From Blautia sp. BIOML-A1 (GTDB taxonomy: Bacteria > Bacillota > Clostridia > Lachnospirales > Lachnospiraceae), in the NCBI RefSeq assembly GCF_009883055.1, contig NZ_WWVR01000001.1, positions 248,001 to 312,000 of the forward strand: DNA of 64,000 bases, written 5' to 3'. The position numbers and the translations under genes were made by a program. The notes beneath the pieces were generated by a model. That model was not told the origin of the DNA. It searched no databases and saw nothing but the letters and a program-made list of their open reading frames with translations. The first letter of the stretch is position 1. Every line of letters starts with the position of its first letter. Shown in pieces: positions 52,593 to 61,926 of the stretch.

Positions 52593-53363
52593 GTGAGTAC
52601 GAATCTTCTTGAAATGAATCATATCAAAAAACAATTCGACGGACTTCAGGTTCTGAAGGATGTCTCTATCCATGTAGAGGAAGGCGAGGTGCTTTCCATC
52701 ATAGGACCTTCCGGTTCCGGCAAGTCCACGCTGCTCCGCTGTGCGACGCTTCTGACGCGTATTGACGGCGGGGAGATCAGCTACATGGGCAAAAAGGCAA
52801 TCTGGACAGAGAATGACAGAGTCTGCATGCCGCCCAAGAATGAAATCAAGGAAATCCAGTCCTGCTTCGGTCTGGTGTTCCAGAACTTCAATCTTTTTCC
52901 GCATTTTACCGTCATGAAAAATATCACGGATGCGCCGATCCATGTACAGAAAAGAAACAAGGCCGAAGTATATAAAGAAGCGAGAGAGCTTCTGGCAAAG
53001 ATGGGACTTTCTGATAAGGAGGATGCTTATCCGTATCAGCTTTCGGGCGGACAGTGCCAGCGAGTTGCGATTGCAAGGGCGCTTGCACTGAACCCTAAGA
53101 TCCTGTTTTTTGATGAACCGACCTCTGCACTTGACCCGGAACTTACCGGAGAGGTTCTCCGCGTGATCCGCTCTCTGGCGGACCTCCACATTACCATGGT
53201 GATCGTGACACATGAGATGAATTTTGCGAGAGATATTTCGGACAGGGTGATCTTTATGGACCAGGGGGTTATTGCGGTGGAGGGTACTCCGACGGAGGTA
53301 TTTTCTTCCAGCAATGCCAGAATGAAAGAATTCCTTGGTAAATTTCATCAGGGAGAAGAATAA
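52593..53363 (+). CDS. Amino-acid ABC transporter ATP-binding protein
   Basis: The 256-aa ATPase of the GlnQ/HisP group has Walker [10 protein letters not shown], a Q-loop at [13 protein letters not shown], signature [15 protein letters not shown], Walker [15 protein letters not shown] and switch His in VTHEMNFAR. The signature has Cys after LSGGQ. It starts at GTG 52593 with AGGAGG at 52579-52585; a nearby ATG in another frame stops at once. It powers the importer encoded just upstream. Confidence 0.95.
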   Translation: MSTNLLEMNHIKKQFDGLQVLKDVSIHVEEGEVLSIIGPSGSGKSTLLRCATLLTRIDGGEISYMGKKAIWTENDRVCMPPKNEIKEIQSCFGLVFQNFNLFPHFTVMKNITDAPIHVQKRNKAEVYKEARELLAKMGLSDKEDAYPYQLSGGQCQRVAIARALALNPKILFFDEPTSALDPELTGEVLRVIRSLADLHITMVIVTHEMNFARDISDRVIFMDQGVIAVEGTPTEVFSSSNARMKEFLGKFHQGEE

Positions 53364-53428
53364 AGGGATTGCTTTTAATCAGGCAATGTTATATAATTTT
53401 CAGCGTAAAGACAGAAATCAGGAAATCC

Positions 53429-53458
53429 GATTAACCGCAGTTGCCTCTGCGGTTAATC
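53429..53458 (+). terminator. Hairpin between the ABC transporter and purB
   Basis: GATTAACCGCAG (53429-53440) pairs perfectly with CTGCGGTTAATC (53447-53458) around a 6-nt loop. No T-run follows. It may end the transporter transcript or be a 5' element of purB. Confidence 0.55.
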
Positions 53459-53480
53459 TAGTGAGAGGATAGGAGTAAAT

Positions 53481-54914
53481 ATGAGTACAGACAGATATGT
53501 AAGCCCCCTTTCAGAGCGCTATGCCAGCAAGGAAATGCAGTATATTTTTTCTCCGGATATGAAATTCCGTACATGGAGAAGATTGTGGATCGCTCTGGCA
53601 GAAACAGAAAAAGAACTTGGCCTGAATATCACCCAGGAGCAGATTGATGAACTTAAGGCTCATAAGGATGACATCAATTACGATGTGGCCAAGGAGAGAG
53701 AACGTCAGGTTCGCCATGACGTTATGTCCCATGTGTATGCATATGGAGTACAGTGTCCGAAAGCAAAGGGAATCATTCATCTGGGCGCAACCTCCTGTTA
53801 TGTAGGAGATAATACAGACATTATCGTAATGGCAGAAGCTCTCAGACTGGTTCAGAAGAAACTGGTCAATGTGATCGCAGAGCTTTCTAAGTTTGCAGAT
53901 AAATATAAGGATCAGCCTACGCTGGCATTTACCCATTTCCAGCCGGCACAGCCTACAACTGTTGGTAAGCGTGCTACTCTGTGGACACAGGAATTCATGA
54001 TGGATCTTGAGGATCTGGAGTATGTCCTGGGAAGCCTTAAGCTTCTTGGTTCCAAGGGAACAACAGGAACACAGGCAAGCTTTTTGGAGCTTTTTGACGG
54101 AGATCAGGAAACCATCGACAAGATCGATCCGATGATCGCAGAGAAGATGGGATTCAGGCAGTGCTATCCGGTTTCCGGACAGACCTATTCCCGTAAGGTT
54201 GATACCAGAGTTCTGAATATTCTTGCAGGTATTGCAGCAAGTGCACACAAGATGTCCAATGATATCCGCCTTCTTCAGCACCTCAAGGAAGTGGAAGAAC
54301 CGTTTGAAAAATCTCAGATCGGATCTTCTGCAATGGCATATAAGAGAAATCCGATGAGAAGTGAGCGTATTGCTTCCCTTTCCAGATATGTGATGATCGA
54401 TGCACTGAACCCGGCCATCACTTCAGCAACACAGTGGTTCGAGAGAACACTGGATGACTCCGCAAACAAGCGTCTCAGCGTTCCGGAAGGATTCCTTGCA
54501 ATAGATGGTATCCTTGATCTTTGTCTGAACGTAGTAGACGGACTGGTAGTATATCCGAAGGTTATCGAGAAACACATGCTTGCAGAACTTCCGTTCATGG
54601 CAACTGAGAACATTATGATGGATGCTGTTAAGGCAGGTGGAGACCGTCAGGAACTTCATGAGCGTATTCGTGAACTTTCCATGGAAGCAGGACGTACTGT
54701 GAAGGTAGAAGGAAAGGATAACAACCTTCTTGATCTGATCGCAGCAGATCCGGCATTCAATCTGACGATCGAAGAACTCCGCAAGTCTATGGATCCTTCC
54801 AAATATGTGGGAAGAGCCAAAGAGCAGACAACTGCTTTCATCGAGAAAGTGGTACAGCCGGTTCTTGATGAGCACAAGGATATGCTTGGAATCAAGGCAG
54901 AGATTAATGTCTGA
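53481..54914 (+). CDS. purB: Adenylosuccinate lyase
   Basis: The 477-aa enzyme acts twice in purine synthesis: it releases fumarate from SAICAR and from adenylosuccinate. Signature regions are HLGATSCYVGDNTD with the general acid His, TLAFTHFQPAQPTTVGKRA, and the flexible catalytic loop SSAMAYKRNPMRSER. Length and order match the clostridial type that resembles the eukaryotic enzyme. It lies 71 bp before purA, which makes the substrate of its second reaction. Confidence 0.97.
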   Translation: MSTDRYVSPLSERYASKEMQYIFSPDMKFRTWRRLWIALAETEKELGLNITQEQIDELKAHKDDINYDVAKERERQVRHDVMSHVYAYGVQCPKAKGIIHLGATSCYVGDNTDIIVMAEALRLVQKKLVNVIAELSKFADKYKDQPTLAFTHFQPAQPTTVGKRATLWTQEFMMDLEDLEYVLGSLKLLGSKGTTGTQASFLELFDGDQETIDKIDPMIAEKMGFRQCYPVSGQTYSRKVDTRVLNILAGIAASAHKMSNDIRLLQHLKEVEEPFEKSQIGSSAMAYKRNPMRSERIASLSRYVMIDALNPAITSATQWFERTLDDSANKRLSVPEGFLAIDGILDLCLNVVDGLVVYPKVIEKHMLAELPFMATENIMMDAVKAGGDRQELHERIRELSMEAGRTVKVEGKDNNLLDLIAADPAFNLTIEELRKSMDPSKYVGRAKEQTTAFIEKVVQPVLDEHKDMLGIKAEINV

Positions 54915-54985
54915 TGCCAGAGGACAAAAGTCTGAAAGATAATTTTTAACAGATCAATCAAAAACACAAGGAGGATAAATGTGTT

Positions 54986-56266
54986 ATGGTCAAAGCAGTA
55001 GTTGGAGCTAACTGGGGAGATGAGGGTAAAGGTAAGATCACCGATATGCTTGCTCAGGAAGCAGATATCATTGTAAGATTTCAGGGAGGAGCAAATGCCG
55101 GTCATACAATCGTAAATGACTATGGTAAATTTGCACTGCACACACTTCCGTCAGGTGTATTCTACAACCACACCACAAGCGTGATCGGAAATGGTGTTGC
55201 TCTGAATATTCCGGTATTTTTTAAAGAATACAATGAAGTAATCGAGAGAGGAGTTCCGGCACCGAAGATCATGATCTCTGACAGAGCACAGATCGTAATG
55301 CCTTATCATATTCTCTTCGATCAGTATGAAGAAGAACGTCTTGGCGGCAAATCCTTCGGATCCACAAAGTCCGGTATCGCTCCGTTCTATTCCGATAAAT
55401 ATGCCAAAATCGGTTTCCAGGTAAATGAACTGTTCCATGACGATACTCTGAGAGAAAAGGTAGAGCGCGTTGTAGAAACAAAGAACATTTTACTGGAGCA
55501 TCTGTATCATAAACCGCTTCTTGATCCGAACGAGATTTATGCAGAACTGATGAAATACAAAGAAATGGTAGCTCCATATGTGGGAGACGTATCTCTGTTC
55601 CTGTGGAATGCACTCAAAGAAGGCAAACAGGTTCTTCTGGAGGGACAGCTTGGATCACTGAAGGATCCGGATCATGGAATTTATCCGATGGTAACATCTT
55701 CCTCTACACTGGCTGCATATGGTGCAATCGGTGCAGGAATCCCGCCATATGAAATCAAGCAGATCGTTACTGTCTGCAAGGCATATTCCAGTGCAGTAGG
55801 AGCAGGTGCTTTTGTTTCTGAGATCTTTGGCGAGGAAGCTGATGCGCTGAGAAGAAGAGGCGGAGATGGCGGAGAATACGGCGCAACAACCGGACGTCCG
55901 AGACGTATGGGATGGTTTGACTGTGTTGCTTCCAAATATGGCTGCCGTATGCAGGGAACTACAGATGTAGCCTTTACTGTTCTTGATGTCCTTGGATATC
56001 TGGATGAGATTCCGGTATGTACAGGATATGAGATTGATGGTAAAGTTACTACAGAATTCCCGACAACAGGACTTCTTGAGAAGGCTAAACCGGTTCTGGA
56101 AGTACTTCCGGGATGGAAAACCGATATCCGTGGAATTAAGAAATACGAAGATCTTCCGGAAAACTGCCGTAAATATGTTGAGTTCGTAGAGAAACAGATT
56201 GGATTCCCGATCACCATGATCTCCAACGGACCAGGAAGAAATGATATTATCTACAGAAATAAATAA
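54986..56266 (+). CDS. purA: Adenylosuccinate synthetase
   Basis: The 426-aa enzyme joins IMP and aspartate using GTP, the first step to AMP. The P-loop is GANWGDEGKGKITDM with the catalytic Asp, followed by GGANAGHTIV with the catalytic His. A GTP-binding region (GTTDVAFTVLDVLGYLDEIPVC; cited as GTTDVAFTVLDVL) and ISNGPGRND end the protein. The ATG 54986 has AAGGAGG 11 bp upstream. It pairs functionally with purB upstream. Intact. Confidence 0.97.
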   Translation: MVKAVVGANWGDEGKGKITDMLAQEADIIVRFQGGANAGHTIVNDYGKFALHTLPSGVFYNHTTSVIGNGVALNIPVFFKEYNEVIERGVPAPKIMISDRAQIVMPYHILFDQYEEERLGGKSFGSTKSGIAPFYSDKYAKIGFQVNELFHDDTLREKVERVVETKNILLEHLYHKPLLDPNEIYAELMKYKEMVAPYVGDVSLFLWNALKEGKQVLLEGQLGSLKDPDHGIYPMVTSSSTLAAYGAIGAGIPPYEIKQIVTVCKAYSSAVGAGAFVSEIFGEEADALRRRGGDGGEYGATTGRPRRMGWFDCVASKYGCRMQGTTDVAFTVLDVLGYLDEIPVCTGYEIDGKVTTEFPTTGLLEKAKPVLEVLPGWKTDIRGIKKYEDLPENCRKYVEFVEKQIGFPITMISNGPGRNDIIYRNK

Positions 56267-56278
56267 GTAAAGTATAGA

Positions 56279-56302
56279 CGCCGGGGAGAGTTTTCCCCGG
56301 CG
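56279..56302 (+). terminator. Terminator after purA
   Basis: CGCCGGGGA (56279-56287) pairs with TCCCCGGCG (56294-56302), followed by a weak TATTT. Confidence 0.7.
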
Positions 56303-56322
56303 TATTTCACGAAGAGGTGTTT

Positions 56323-57144
56323 ATGAAAAACGGAAAAAGAATCGCCGCTCTTCTGGGAGTGGCTGCTCTGCTTGTGATCTTCTGTCTGCCGATGTTTTTT
56401 GCCCTGAAAGGAGATTTTTCTCAGGGAGCCTTTATGGCATCGCTCTATACAGTACTTTTTGCAGCAATCATGGGCTATGTGATCTGGATGGTATTTCGGC
56501 TTGTAAATAAGAAGAAAAATGAGGAGGATAAGCATATGATAAAAAATATTGTGTTTGATGTAGGACTTGTTCTTGTAGAGTTTAACTGGCAGACTTATCT
56601 GGACAGCTTCCATTTTGAAAAAGAAAAGAGAGATAAGATCGCGAAGGCAACCTTCCAGAGTGAAGTCTGGGATGAGCGTGACAGGGGACTTCTGGAGGAG
56701 GAAGACTATATCAGAAAGTTTCAGGCACTGGCACCGGAGTATGCAGATGACATCCGAAGGGTGATCGAGCGTTCCACAGAATGTGTTGTTAAGATGGATT
56801 ATGCAGAAACCTGGACGAAATACCTTAAGAGCCAGGGATATCATCTGTATATTCTTTCCAATTACAGCAGATATATGCTGGATGGTACGAAGCAGAACGA
56901 GATGCCGTTCCTGAAATATATGGATGGAGTTATTTTTTCCTGCGATGTAAAGCAGATGAAACCAGATGCAGAGATATACCGTACTCTGCTTGGCAGATTC
57001 GGTCTCAAGGCAGAGGAGACTCTGTTTATTGATGACAGGAAAGAGAACTGTAAGGGCGCCGAAAGTCAGGGAATCCATGCGCTTCAGTTCAGAGATCTGA
57101 AGCAGGCAGCAAAAGAAATGGAAGAGACTTATGGCATAAAATAA
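56323..57144 (+). CDS. Small membrane domain fused to a HAD-family hydrolase
   Basis: The 273-aa product has two parts. Residues 1-70 hold two membrane spans (about 7-26 and 36-60) and a basic stop, as in a small stand-alone membrane protein. Residues 72-273 are a HAD-IA phosphatase resembling YihX: FDVGLVLVEFNWQTYLD (nucleophile Asp; Gly takes the second Asp place, as is common in this subgroup), LYILSNYSRYM, QMKPDAEIYRTLL and LFIDDRKENCKGA. A GAGGAGG at 56521-56527 and in-frame ATG 56536 lie exactly at the domain joint, so a soluble HAD-only form is likely. The substrate is unknown. Confidence 0.8.
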   Translation: MKNGKRIAALLGVAALLVIFCLPMFFALKGDFSQGAFMASLYTVLFAAIMGYVIWMVFRLVNKKKNEEDKHMIKNIVFDVGLVLVEFNWQTYLDSFHFEKEKRDKIAKATFQSEVWDERDRGLLEEEDYIRKFQALAPEYADDIRRVIERSTECVVKMDYAETWTKYLKSQGYHLYILSNYSRYMLDGTKQNEMPFLKYMDGVIFSCDVKQMKPDAEIYRTLLGRFGLKAEETLFIDDRKENCKGAESQGIHALQFRDLKQAAKEMEETYGIK

Positions 57145-57153
57145 GATAAAATC

Positions 57154-57182
57154 CCGGGACTGCACTGTTTCGCAAGTCCCGG
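57154..57182 (+). terminator. Terminator after the HAD gene
   Basis: CCGGGACT (57154-57161) pairs with AGTCCCGG (57175-57182). No long T-run follows. Confidence 0.6.
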
Positions 57183-57280
57183 AACCTTGTAAGGGGAGGA
57201 TATAAGTATTTTTTAGATCGTATCTTTTGCCATATCACATCGATAAGTACTTCGATGGACATTCATAGTATGGACTCTGG

Positions 57281-57326
57281 AATTCCTTTTTATACAACTT
57301 TCTTGAGATTTGTATAAAAAGGGATT
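57281..57326. repeat. Long inverted repeat upstream of the SEC-C gene promoter
   Basis: AATTCCTTTTTATACAA (57281-57297) pairs with TTGTATAAAAAGGGATT (57310-57326), with one G-U pair, around a 12-nt loop. It ends exactly where the -35 box of the promoter starts. It could be an operator or a bidirectional terminator. Confidence 0.6.
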
Positions 57327-57354
57327 TGTTTTTTGGAAGAAAAGATGCTATAAT
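57326..57354 (+). promoter_or_regulatory. Promoter of the SEC-C/ydcF genes
   Basis: TTGTTT (57326-57331), a 17-bp spacer and TATAAT (57349-57354), 38 bp before the ATG. Confidence 0.75.
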
Positions 57355-57392
57355 GGGGCACAGGCAAAATTTTTGAAAAGAGGATGAAACAA

Positions 57393-57902
57393 ATGAGTGA
57401 TAAAACAATCTTAGAGCAGTGGCGTTCAATTGCTTATGATCAGCAGGCAGACCGCAATCAGCTCCAGAGATTCTGGGCAAATTATTTCAACATCGAGAAG
57501 GGAATCTATGAGCAGCTTCTTTCCAATCCGGATGAGGTTGTAAGCGGTACCGTTAAGGAACTGGCTGAGAAATACGGACAGGACGTACTGACTATGGTTG
57601 GATTCCTGGATGGAATCAATGACAGCCTTAAGATCCCGAACCCGATCGAGACAATGGATGAGGACACCAGAGTAACTCTGGCTTTTGATAAAGAGCTTCT
57701 CTACAAGAATATGGTTGATGCCAAGGCAGACTGGCTGTATCAGCTTCCTCAGTGGGATGCAATCTTTACAGAGGAGAAACGTAAGGAACTGTACATGGAG
57801 CAGAAGAAGTCCGGTACAGTTGTAAAACCGCATAAGATCGGCCGTAACGATCCTTGTCCGTGCGGCAGCGGTAAGAAATACAAACATTGCTGTGGAAGAT
57901 AA
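57393..57902 (+). CDS. SEC-C zinc-motif protein
   Basis: The 169-aa soluble protein ends with a SEC-C zinc-binding motif ([18 protein letters not shown]), the module found at the C-terminus of SecA and in many stand-alone proteins. The N-terminal 140 residues are helical ([39 protein letters not shown]) and match a family seen in Clostridia whose role I do not know. ATG 57393 is preferred over ATG 57384 because AGAGG lies too close to the latter. Its stop overlaps the next ATG (TAATG). Confidence 0.85.
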   Translation: MSDKTILEQWRSIAYDQQADRNQLQRFWANYFNIEKGIYEQLLSNPDEVVSGTVKELAEKYGQDVLTMVGFLDGINDSLKIPNPIETMDEDTRVTLAFDKELLYKNMVDAKADWLYQLPQWDAIFTEEKRKELYMEQKKSGTVVKPHKIGRNDPCPCGSGKKYKHCCGR

Positions 57903-58384
57903 TGAAAGTCCGGACAGATCTGGATTATATTATCGTGCTTGGTGCCCATGTGGCAGGCACACGGTTATCCAAAGCCCTTCTGGAACGAACCAGGAGGGCT
58001 TTGCGTTACCTTGAGGAGAACCCGAGGACGAGGGCTGTTCTTTCCGGCGGACAGGGGCAGGGAGAACAGATCAGCGAGGCGGAAGCAATGTACCGTTATC
58101 TTACAGAACATGGGATCGATGGTTCACGGCTGATCCTTGAGGACAGATCGACCAACACGAAAGAGAACCTGGATTTCAGCCTGGAGAAGATTGGTACTTT
58201 GGATGCATCCATAGGTATTGTTACCAATCATTTCCATGTATTTCGTGGAGTGGCGATCGGTAGGAAGTGCGGTTGCAGGAGAATTTATCCGATTCCGGCA
58301 AAGTACCGGAGCTGGAGATTATTCATCTATGTTCCACGAGAAATCCTTGCGATCATCAAGGATAAAATAGTAGGAAATTTGTAA
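57902..58384 (+). CDS. YdcF/DUF218-like protein
   Basis: The 160-aa protein has the ElyC/SanA/YdcF domain: DYIIVLGAHVAGTRLSKALLERTRRAL, cited as DYIIVLGAHVAG, then AVLSGGQGQGEQISEA, DRSTNTKENLDFS and VTNHFHVFRGVAIGRK. Members act in envelope metabolism, but the reaction is unclear. There are no membrane spans at the N-terminus, unlike ElyC-type proteins. ATG 57902 overlaps the SEC-C stop, so the two genes form one transcript. Confidence 0.88.
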   Translation: MKVRTDLDYIIVLGAHVAGTRLSKALLERTRRALRYLEENPRTRAVLSGGQGQGEQISEAEAMYRYLTEHGIDGSRLILEDRSTNTKENLDFSLEKIGTLDASIGIVTNHFHVFRGVAIGRKCGCRRIYPIPAKYRSWRLFIYVPREILAIIKDKIVGNL

Positions 58385-58418
58385 ATAAAAATAAAATTCA
58401 AAAAAATTAAAAAAAGTG

Positions 58419-58447
58419 TTGACACTTTGCGAAACGCATAGTATACT
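58419..58447 (+). promoter_or_regulatory. Promoter of the tRNA pair
   Basis: TTGACA (58419-58424), a 17-bp spacer and TATACT (58442-58447), 60 bp before the first tRNA. An AT-rich tract lies upstream, as expected for a stable-RNA UP element. Confidence 0.88.
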
Positions 58448-58506
58448 AACGAAGTCGGTTGCGAGAGAAACTCCTGAGAGAGCGGAAGCAGCAGACACAG
58501 GAAAGT

Positions 58507-58579
58507 GGGATCTTAGCTCAGCTGGGAGAGCATCTGCCTTACAAGCAGAGGGTCATAGGTTCGAGCCCTATAGGTCCCA
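58507..58579 (+). tRNA. tRNA-Val (anticodon TAC)
   Basis: A cloverleaf forms: acceptor GGGATCT/AGGTCCC with one T-G pair, anticodon stem CTGCC/... closing loop TTACAAG with anticodon TAC, and T-loop GGTTCGAGCC. The discriminator base is A. CCA is not encoded. It reads GTA and related valine codons. Confidence 0.97.
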
Positions 58580-58595
58580 TACCTCAAGATAATAT

Positions 58596-58669
58596 GGCGA
58601 GATAGCTCAGTTGGCTAGAGCACACGGTTCATACCCGTGGTGTCGAGGGTTCGAATCCCCCTCTCGCTA
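58596..58669 (+). tRNA. tRNA-Met (anticodon CAT), elongator type
   Basis: Acceptor GGCGAGA/TCTCGCT, anticodon stem CACGG/CCGTG with loop TTCATAC (anticodon CAT), T-loop GGTTCGAATCC. The paired first position and the absence of three G-C pairs in the anticodon stem argue against initiator tRNA. Similarity to Firmicute elongator Met favours Met over lysidine-modified Ile. Confidence 0.92.
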
Positions 58670-58673
58670 CTTC

Positions 58674-58702
58674 AATCCCCTGAATTTCAGGGGATTTTTT
58701 TT
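58674..58702 (+). terminator. Terminator of the tRNA transcript
   Basis: AATCCCCTGAA (58674-58684) pairs with TTCAGGGGATT (58686-58696), followed by TTTTTTT. Between here and 58856 no gene is seen. Confidence 0.9.
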
Positions 58703-58856
58703 CTTTATAATCAGAGCAGGCTGCTGTGAACGAAGTGAACAACAACCATAAATTTTTTTGGCGATACCTATAGAAAATTTGCGTCTAGGAATTTCAAAAG
58801 TTTTGTTGTATGATATTAAATGCGTAAGAATTCAAAAAGAAAGGGGACACCAGACC

Positions 58857-59756
58857 GTGGGAAAGAAAATGCTCTTTATTTTTAATCCCAAAGCAGGAAA
58901 GGGCAAGATCAAAACAAACCTGCTTGATATCGTTGATATTTTCAGCGGACATGATTATGAGATCATTATCCGGGCTACCCAGGCGCCGAAGGATGCCTAC
59001 CAGAAAGCAAAGGAGTATGCAGACTCTGTCGATCTGATCGTATGCAGCGGAGGAGACGGTACTCTGGATGAAGTGGTTACCGGAATCATGGAGGCGGGAA
59101 GTCAGGTACCGATCGGGTATATTCCTGCCGGCAGTACGAATGATTTTGCGAACAGTCTGTTTATGCCGAAAAACATGGTCAAAGCCGCAGAGATGATCAT
59201 GGAGGAGGAACTCTATCACTGTGATATCGGCAGATTTAATCAGCAGACATTTGCCTATGTAGCTGCTTTTGGCCTTTTTACAGATGTATCCTACGAGACA
59301 GATCAGGATCTGAAGAACGTTCTTGGACATGTGGCATATGTGCTTGAGGGAGTGAAGCGTCTTTTTGACATCAAATCCTATCATATGAAAGTTACTTCAG
59401 ATGAAATAGAAATAGAGGATGATTTTATTGTTGGAATGGTGACCAATTCCAGGTCAGTGGGCGGCTTTAAGAATCTCACCGGTAAGAATGTAGATATGAA
59501 TGACGGACTTTTTGAGGTGACACTGATCGTAAATCCCAAGAACCCGCTGGAATTACAGGAGATCATTACGGCTCTTGTGATGGCAGAGGATAATACGGAT
59601 CTTGTACACTCTTTCAAAACAAAGAAACTCCTGATCGAGGCAGAGGAAGAGGTTCCATGGACTCTGGATGGAGAATTTGGCGGTGATCACAGATCGGTGG
59701 AGATCGAGAATCGTCATAAGGCTCTGAATCTTTATCTTAAGAGCACCAGGGAATAA
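58857..59756 (+). CDS. Diacylglycerol/lipid kinase family protein
   Basis: The 299-aa soluble kinase belongs to the DagK/YegS/sphingosine-kinase fold. The nucleotide loop is MLFIFNPKAGKGK and the signature is VCSGGDGTLDEVVTGIM, followed by IPAGSTNDFANSL. The C-terminal beta domain contains GGFKNLTGKNVDMNDGLFEV and WTLDGEFGGDH. It starts at GTG 58857 with AAAGGGG upstream; an in-frame longer start runs back into noncoding sequence. It probably recycles diacylglycerol into phosphatidic acid, as DgkB does. Confidence 0.92.
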   Translation: MGKKMLFIFNPKAGKGKIKTNLLDIVDIFSGHDYEIIIRATQAPKDAYQKAKEYADSVDLIVCSGGDGTLDEVVTGIMEAGSQVPIGYIPAGSTNDFANSLFMPKNMVKAAEMIMEEELYHCDIGRFNQQTFAYVAAFGLFTDVSYETDQDLKNVLGHVAYVLEGVKRLFDIKSYHMKVTSDEIEIEDDFIVGMVTNSRSVGGFKNLTGKNVDMNDGLFEVTLIVNPKNPLELQEIITALVMAEDNTDLVHSFKTKKLLIEAEEEVPWTLDGEFGGDHRSVEIENRHKALNLYLKSTRE

Positions 59757-59793
59757 ATTAGCAGAACTATAATGAGAATCAAAGGAGAAAAAA

Positions 59794-61908
59794 ATGTCAG
59801 ATTATATGAATGTAACAGAAATTTTTGGATGCGATGTATTCAATGACTCTGTTATGGAAGAGAGACTTCCTAAGAAGGTTTACAAGGAACTGAAGAAAAC
59901 CATTGAGGAAGGCAAGGAACTTTCTCCGGAAGTAGCCGATGTGGTTGCTCACGAGATGAAGGAATGGGCGATTGAGAAGGGTGCAACACATTATAGCCAC
60001 TGGTTCCAGCCACTGACAGGTGTTACGGCGGAGAAGCATGATGCCTTTATTACCGCACCGAAAGAAAACGGCAAGGTTCTTATGAGTTTTTCCGGTAAGG
60101 AACTGGTCAAAGGAGAATCAGATGCATCTTCTTTCCCGTCAGGTGGACTTCGTGCGACTTTTGAGGCCAGAGGCTATACAGCATGGGACTGTACTTCACC
60201 GGCTTTTGTACGCCATGATGCAGCCGGCGGAACTTTATGTATTCCGACAGCATTCTGCTCTTATACAGGCGAAGCACTGGATCAGAAAACACCGCTTCTG
60301 CGTTCCATGGAAGCGATCAATGTCCAGGCACTGCGTCTTATCCGACTTTTTGGAAACAAAACCTCAAAGAAAGTAACTCCTTCTGTAGGTGCAGAGCAGG
60401 AGTATTTCCTCGTTGATAAAGAGAAATGGCTTCAGAGAAAAGACCTTACATATACAGGAAGAACTCTGTTTGGTGCAATGCCGCCGAAGGGTCAGGAGAT
60501 GGATGATCATTATCTTGGAACCATCCGCCAGAGAATTTCTGCCTATATGAAAGAGGTCAATGAAGAGTGCTGGAAGCTGGGCGTGACAGCCAAGACACAG
60601 CACAATGAGGTTGCTCCGGCACAGCATGAGCTGGCTCCGATCTATGCACCTGCAAACATTGCGGCAGACCATAACCAGATCATGATGCGTATCCTTAAGA
60701 AAGTAGCCAGCCGTCATGGCATGCGCTGTCTGCTTCATGAGAAACCGTTTGCAGGAGTAAACGGCTCCGGTAAGCACAACAACTGGTCTCTGACTACAGA
60801 TGACGGCATCAATCTTCTGGAGCCGGGCAAGACACCGCATGAGAATATTCAGTTCCTGCTTGTCCTGACCTGTATCCTCAAGGCTGTAGATACGCATGCA
60901 GATCTGCTCCGTGAATCTGCTGCGGATGTGGGAAATGATCACAGACTTGGCGGCAACGAGGCACCGCCGGCCGTGATTTCCGTATTCCTCGGTGAACAGC
61001 TTGGAGATGTCATGGATCAGCTTATCAGCACAGGAACCGCAACACACAGCAAGAAGGGAACCATCCTTGAGACGGGTGTTAAGACACTTCCGGATTTCAT
61101 GAAGGATGCAACAGACAGAAACCGTACTTCACCGTTTGCCTTTACCGGAAATAAATTTGAATTCCGTATGGTTGGCTCCAGAGATTCTATCTCAGAGTGC
61201 AACGTTGTCCTTAATACTATTGCGGCAGAGGCCTTCAAGGAAGCCTGCGACCGTCTCGAGGCTGCCGATGACTTTGATATGGCAGTCCATGATCTGATCA
61301 AGGAATATGCGATCGACCATCAGAGAATCGTCTTCAATGGAAACGGATATGCTCCGGAATGGGCCGAAGAAGCAGAACGCCGCGGACTTCCGAATCTGCC
61401 GTCCATGGTGGATGCTATTCCGGCACTTACCACACCGAAGGCAGTGAAGCTGTTTGAGACATTCCATGTATTTACGGAAACAGAGCTGCAGTCTCGTGCA
61501 GAGATTCAGTATGAAATCTATGCAAAGGCTATTAACATTGAAGCCAAGACTATGATCGACATCGCAACCAAGCAGATCATTCCGGCAGTAATAAAATATA
61601 CCACAGTGCTGGCTGAGTCCATCAATGCAGTGAAGGCGGCAGGCCCGATCGACGTGAGCGTACAGATGGAGCTTCTTGAGAAATGCAGTGAGCTTCTTAA
61701 GAAAACCAGCAGTGCCATGAATGAACTTGCCAAAGCTGTTGCAGAAATACCGCAGGTTCCGGAGGGAAGAGAACGTGCTGTATACTGTAAAGATACCGTG
61801 ACAAAGATCATGGAAGAACTGCGTAAACCGGTTGATGAACTGGAGATGCTGGTTGACAAGGAAATGTGGCCGATGCCTTCTTATGGAGATTTGATTTTTG
61901 AAGTATAA
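59794..61908 (+). CDS. glnN: Type III glutamine synthetase
   Basis: The 704-aa enzyme makes glutamine from glutamate, ammonia and ATP. GSIII has the N-terminal domain [20 protein letters not shown] and the catalytic core [27 protein letters not shown], and [19 protein letters not shown], cited as [17 protein letters not shown]. It lacks the adenylylation site region of type I. Length is typical (about 700 aa). The start has AAAGGAG. GSIII is common in Clostridia and Bacteroides gut species. Confidence 0.96.
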   Translation: MSDYMNVTEIFGCDVFNDSVMEERLPKKVYKELKKTIEEGKELSPEVADVVAHEMKEWAIEKGATHYSHWFQPLTGVTAEKHDAFITAPKENGKVLMSFSGKELVKGESDASSFPSGGLRATFEARGYTAWDCTSPAFVRHDAAGGTLCIPTAFCSYTGEALDQKTPLLRSMEAINVQALRLIRLFGNKTSKKVTPSVGAEQEYFLVDKEKWLQRKDLTYTGRTLFGAMPPKGQEMDDHYLGTIRQRISAYMKEVNEECWKLGVTAKTQHNEVAPAQHELAPIYAPANIAADHNQIMMRILKKVASRHGMRCLLHEKPFAGVNGSGKHNNWSLTTDDGINLLEPGKTPHENIQFLLVLTCILKAVDTHADLLRESAADVGNDHRLGGNEAPPAVISVFLGEQLGDVMDQLISTGTATHSKKGTILETGVKTLPDFMKDATDRNRTSPFAFTGNKFEFRMVGSRDSISECNVVLNTIAAEAFKEACDRLEAADDFDMAVHDLIKEYAIDHQRIVFNGNGYAPEWAEEAERRGLPNLPSMVDAIPALTTPKAVKLFETFHVFTETELQSRAEIQYEIYAKAINIEAKTMIDIATKQIIPAVIKYTTVLAESINAVKAAGPIDVSVQMELLEKCSELLKKTSSAMNELAKAVAEIPQVPEGRERAVYCKDTVTKIMEELRKPVDELEMLVDKEMWPMPSYGDLIFEV

Positions 61909-61926
61909 TTTTTCGGGAGTAGCGAA

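Noticed and set aside
56536..56600. HAD motif I with Gly in place of the second Asp as a sign of an inactive enzyme
   Set aside because: FDxGxV is the normal form in the YihX-like subgroup, which includes active phosphatases.
58596..58669. CAT-anticodon tRNA as initiator Met or lysidine-type Ile
   Set aside because: The anticodon stem lacks the three G-C pairs of initiator tRNA, and the body resembles Firmicute elongator Met; tilS nearby is in its usual operon and does not bear on this tRNA.
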